Of a stretch of DNA of 64,000 nucleotides, positions 61,978 to 64,000 are shown piece by piece. The notes below the pieces were generated by a model. That model was not told the DNA's origin and searched no databases. It saw only the letters and a program-made list of their open reading frames with translations. Positions within the stretch are counted from its first letter, which is position 1. Each line of letters starts with the position of its first letter. The stretch comes from Blastococcus colisei (GTDB lineage: Bacteria > Actinomycetota > Actinomycetes > Mycobacteriales > Geodermatophilaceae): positions 62,001 to 126,000 of the forward strand of contig NZ_VFQE01000001.1 of the NCBI RefSeq assembly GCF_006717095.1. Direction: 5' to 3'. Made by a program: the position numbers and the translations under genes.

Positions 61978-63612
61978 ATGAGCGACCCCCGAGCCGGACA
62001 GCCCGCCCAGCCCAGCGACCTGGTCGACGTCCCCGCGCTCGTCAGCGCCTACTACACGGTCGAGCCCGATCCGGGCGAGCCGGCGCAGCAGGTGGTCTTC
62101 GGCACCTCCGGGCACCGGGGGTCCAGCTTCGACGCCGCCTTCAACGAGGCGCACATCCTGGCCACCACCCAGGCGATCTGCGAGTATCGGGCGCGGCAGG
62201 GGTTCGACGGCCCCCTGTTCATCGGCCGCGACACCCACGCGCTCTCCGAGCCGGCCTGGGCGACGGCGCTGGAGGTCCTCGTCGCCAACGACGTGACCGT
62301 GCTCGTCGACGCCGGAGAGCGCTACACGCCCACGCCGGCGGTCAGCCACGCCATCCTGGCCGCCAATCGCGGGAAGACGACCGGCCTGGCCGACGGCATC
62401 GTCGTCACCCCGTCGCACAACCCACCGCGGGACGGCGGCTTCAAGTACAACCCGCCGCACGGCGGCCCGGCCGACACCGACGCCACCGGCTGGATCGCCG
62501 GCCGGGCGAACGACCTGCTGCGGGCGGGGCTCAGCGGCGTCCGCAGGGTGCCCCTCGAGCAGGCCCGCCGCGCCGTCAGCGGATACGACTTCCTCGGCAG
62601 CTACGTCGACGACCTGCCGGACGTCGTCGACCTCGACGCCATCCGGAACGCGGGCGTGCGGATCGGCGCCGATCCCCTGGGCGGCGCCAGCGTCGACTAC
62701 TGGGCCGCGATCGCCGAGCGCCACCGCCTGGACCTCACGGTGGTCAACCCGCTGGTCGACCCCACCTGGCGGTTCATGACGCTGGACTGGGACGGCAGGA
62801 TTCGCATGGACTGCTCCTCCCCGTCGGCCATGGCGTCCCTGGTCGGCCGGAAGGACGAGTTCCAGATCGCCACCGGCAACGACGCCGACGCCGACCGCCA
62901 CGGCATCGTCACCCCCGACGCCGGGCTGATGAACCCCAACCACTTCCTCGGCGTCGCGATCGCGTACCTGCTCAGCCACCGGCCGGGCTGGCCCGCCGGA
63001 GCCGCCGTCGGCAAGACGCTCGTCTCGAGCTCGCTGATCGACCGGGTCGTGGCCGACCTCGGCCGCAGGCTGGTCGAGGTCCCGGTGGGCTTCAAGTGGT
63101 TCGTGCCCGGCCTGCTCGACGGGTCGGTCGGCTTCGGGGGCGAGGAATCGGCCGGCGCCTCGTTCCTGCGGCGGGACGGCGGCGTCTGGACGACGGACAA
63201 GGACGGCATCCTGCTGGCGCTGCTGGCCGGTGAGATCCAGGCCGTGACGGGCCGGTCCCCCTCGAAGCTGCACAAGCAGCTGACCGACCACTTCGGCGAG
63301 TCCGCCTACGCCCGGATCGACGCCCCGGCGAGCCGGGAGCAGAAGGCCGCGCTAGGCAAGCTGTCCCCCGACGACGTCACCGCGACGGAGCTCGCCGGCG
63401 AGCCGATCACCGCCAAGCTGACCCGAGCGCCGGGCAACGACGCCGCGATCGGCGGGCTCAAGGTGACGACGGAGAGCGCCTGGTTCGCCGCCCGCCCGTC
63501 GGGGACCGAGGACGTGTACAAGATCTACGCCGAGTCCTTCCGGGGCTCCGAGCACCTCGCGCAGGTGCAGGAGGAGGCCCGCGCCGTCGTGAGCACCGCG
63601 CTCGGCACCTGA
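61978..63612 (+). CDS. pgm: Phosphoglucomutase, alpha-D-glucose specific
   Basis: Interconverts glucose 1-phosphate and glucose 6-phosphate for glycogen, trehalose and cell-wall sugars. It has 544 residues, full length. [12 protein letters not shown] (about 40-51), [20 protein letters not shown] (about 138-157, phosphorylated Ser in the SHN motif), the metal loop [10 protein letters not shown] (about 300-309), [15 protein letters not shown] (about 390-404) and [18 protein letters not shown] near the C-terminus are all present. ATG follows CAAGAT by six bases. Confidence 0.97.
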   Translation: MSDPRAGQPAQPSDLVDVPALVSAYYTVEPDPGEPAQQVVFGTSGHRGSSFDAAFNEAHILATTQAICEYRARQGFDGPLFIGRDTHALSEPAWATALEVLVANDVTVLVDAGERYTPTPAVSHAILAANRGKTTGLADGIVVTPSHNPPRDGGFKYNPPHGGPADTDATGWIAGRANDLLRAGLSGVRRVPLEQARRAVSGYDFLGSYVDDLPDVVDLDAIRNAGVRIGADPLGGASVDYWAAIAERHRLDLTVVNPLVDPTWRFMTLDWDGRIRMDCSSPSAMASLVGRKDEFQIATGNDADADRHGIVTPDAGLMNPNHFLGVAIAYLLSHRPGWPAGAAVGKTLVSSSLIDRVVADLGRRLVEVPVGFKWFVPGLLDGSVGFGGEESAGASFLRRDGGVWTTDKDGILLALLAGEIQAVTGRSPSKLHKQLTDHFGESAYARIDAPASREQKAALGKLSPDDVTATELAGEPITAKLTRAPGNDAAIGGLKVTTESAWFAARPSGTEDVYKIYAESFRGSEHLAQVQEEARAVVSTALGT

Positions 63613-63614
63613 CA

Positions 63615-63630
63615 GCGTTTATGGCCATAA
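63615..63630. repeat. Second copy of the TTATGGCCATAA palindrome repeat
   Basis: GCGTTTATGGCCATAA, sharing 16 bases with 349-368 but losing the right-hand AACGC arm. It overlaps the stop codon and last four codons of the DUF559 gene (Gln-Leu-Trp-Pro-stop) and lies 3 bases past the pgm stop, between two convergent genes. Confidence 0.6.
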
Positions 63631-64000
63631 CTGCCGCGTGAGGAGGGCCCGCATCCGGGCGACGACGGCATCCAGGTCGCGGAGGTCCGCGGCGCTCAGG
63701 CGGATGACGGTCCACCCGGCGGCTCGGAGCCGGGCGTATCGGACGTCGTCGCGCACGATCTGGTCGTCCTCGAAGTGGTACGCGCCCTCGTACTCGATGG
63801 CGATGCGAGCATCCGGGAACGCCAGGTCCACATGGATCGGACGTTCTCCACCGCAGACCTCGTACTGCGGAACGGGTTCCAGTCCGGCGAGGACGAGCGA
63901 CACCCGAACTCTCGACTCCGGTGCCGACTGCGCGCGGGGATCGACCAGGCCGACGGCCCGGCGGACCTTCGCGACGCCCCACTGTCCGGCGCCTGCCAGC
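63619..64000 (-). CDS. DUF559 domain endonuclease-like protein, C-terminal part
   Basis: Only the C-terminal 126 codons are in the window; the frame is open to the right edge, so the gene starts outside. VDLAFPDARIAIEYEGAYHF (about 57-76 of this part) and RYARLRAAGWTVIRLSAADL are the DUF559/Vsr-like nuclease fold, with the Asp and Glu residues expected at the metal site. An internal GTG at 63903 is not a credible start because homology continues upstream (AQSAPESRVRVSLVLAGL). The role in this organism is unknown. Its last four codons and stop are read from a dispersed palindrome. Confidence 0.82.
   Translation of the reverse strand, partial: LAGAGQWGVAKVRRAVGLVDPRAQSAPESRVRVSLVLAGLEPVPQYEVCGGERPIHVDLAFPDARIAIEYEGAYHFEDDQIVRDDVRYARLRAAGWTVIRLSAADLRDLDAVVARMRALLTRQLWP

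Overview
The window is the replication-origin neighbourhood of a high-GC Gram-positive actinomycete chromosome. The evidence is the very high GC in third codon positions, frequent GTG starts, many apparently leaderless genes, and a gene order close to that around the Mycobacterium tuberculosis origin. It resembles the Geodermatophilaceae/Frankia-like actinomycetes, but I cannot fix the genus from sequence alone. No tRNA, rRNA, CRISPR array, prophage or insertion sequence was seen.

Layout. 1-6 kb: recF (cut by the window edge), gnd, dnaN, a 1 kb oriC-like spacer and dnaA, all on the minus strand. 6-12 kb: the plus-strand series rpmH, rnpA, yidD, yidC, khpB/jag, rsmG, parA and parB, with two parS sites in front of parA. 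12-24 kb: minus-strand cell-wall and redox genes. These are ddl, a PLP aminotransferase, cwlM, trxA, trxB (with a SigR-type promoter), a membrane pseudokinase, murJ, a DUF6049 protein and a NUDIX hydrolase, and they face the CCA-adding enzyme and a metalloprotease. 27-38.8 kb: an MFS transporter, YqgE/AlgH, a lipoprotein, padR-ino1 with its operator, a DUF5318 protein, the class A penicillin-binding protein ponA, a GT87 glycosyltransferase, an endonuclease IV-like protein and a secreted anchored protein. 38.9-43.7 kb: rpsF-ssb-rpsR-rplI, then dnaB carrying a class 3 intein. 44-50 kb: a fatty-acid desaturase and reductase pair facing a PucR-type regulator, a small alpha-toroid protein, vapBC and a methyltransferase. 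50-57 kb: an FAD oxidase, dinB, and thiD-thiE-thiM under a TPP riboswitch, with a second TPP riboswitch pointing the other way into a zinc alcohol dehydrogenase. 57-64 kb: a mycothiol-isomerase-like protein, a cold-shock-like protein, a DEAH helicase, an alpha/beta hydrolase, a trypsin-like protease, a YnfA protein, phosphoglucomutase and the C-terminal part of a DUF559 protein.

How it works together. The core is replication initiation (dnaA, dnaN, dnaB, ssb, recF), segregation (parAB and five parS sites spread over about 50 kb), membrane-protein insertion and RNase P, and control of the peptidoglycan lipid-II stage (murJ, pseudokinase, cwlM, ddl, ponA).

The most noteworthy items are: (1) a DnaB intein with Ala1, Trp67 and a Cys/Thr pair spaced as in class 3 inteins, carrying two zinc-ribbon-like Cys clusters; (2) a 60-codon low-GC patch in the DnaB C-extein; (3) a LexA-type box and a DnaA box upstream of dnaB; (4) a TPP riboswitch on an alcohol dehydrogenase; (5) at least three families of short dispersed palindromic repeats; (6) a frameshifted DUF4440 gene.
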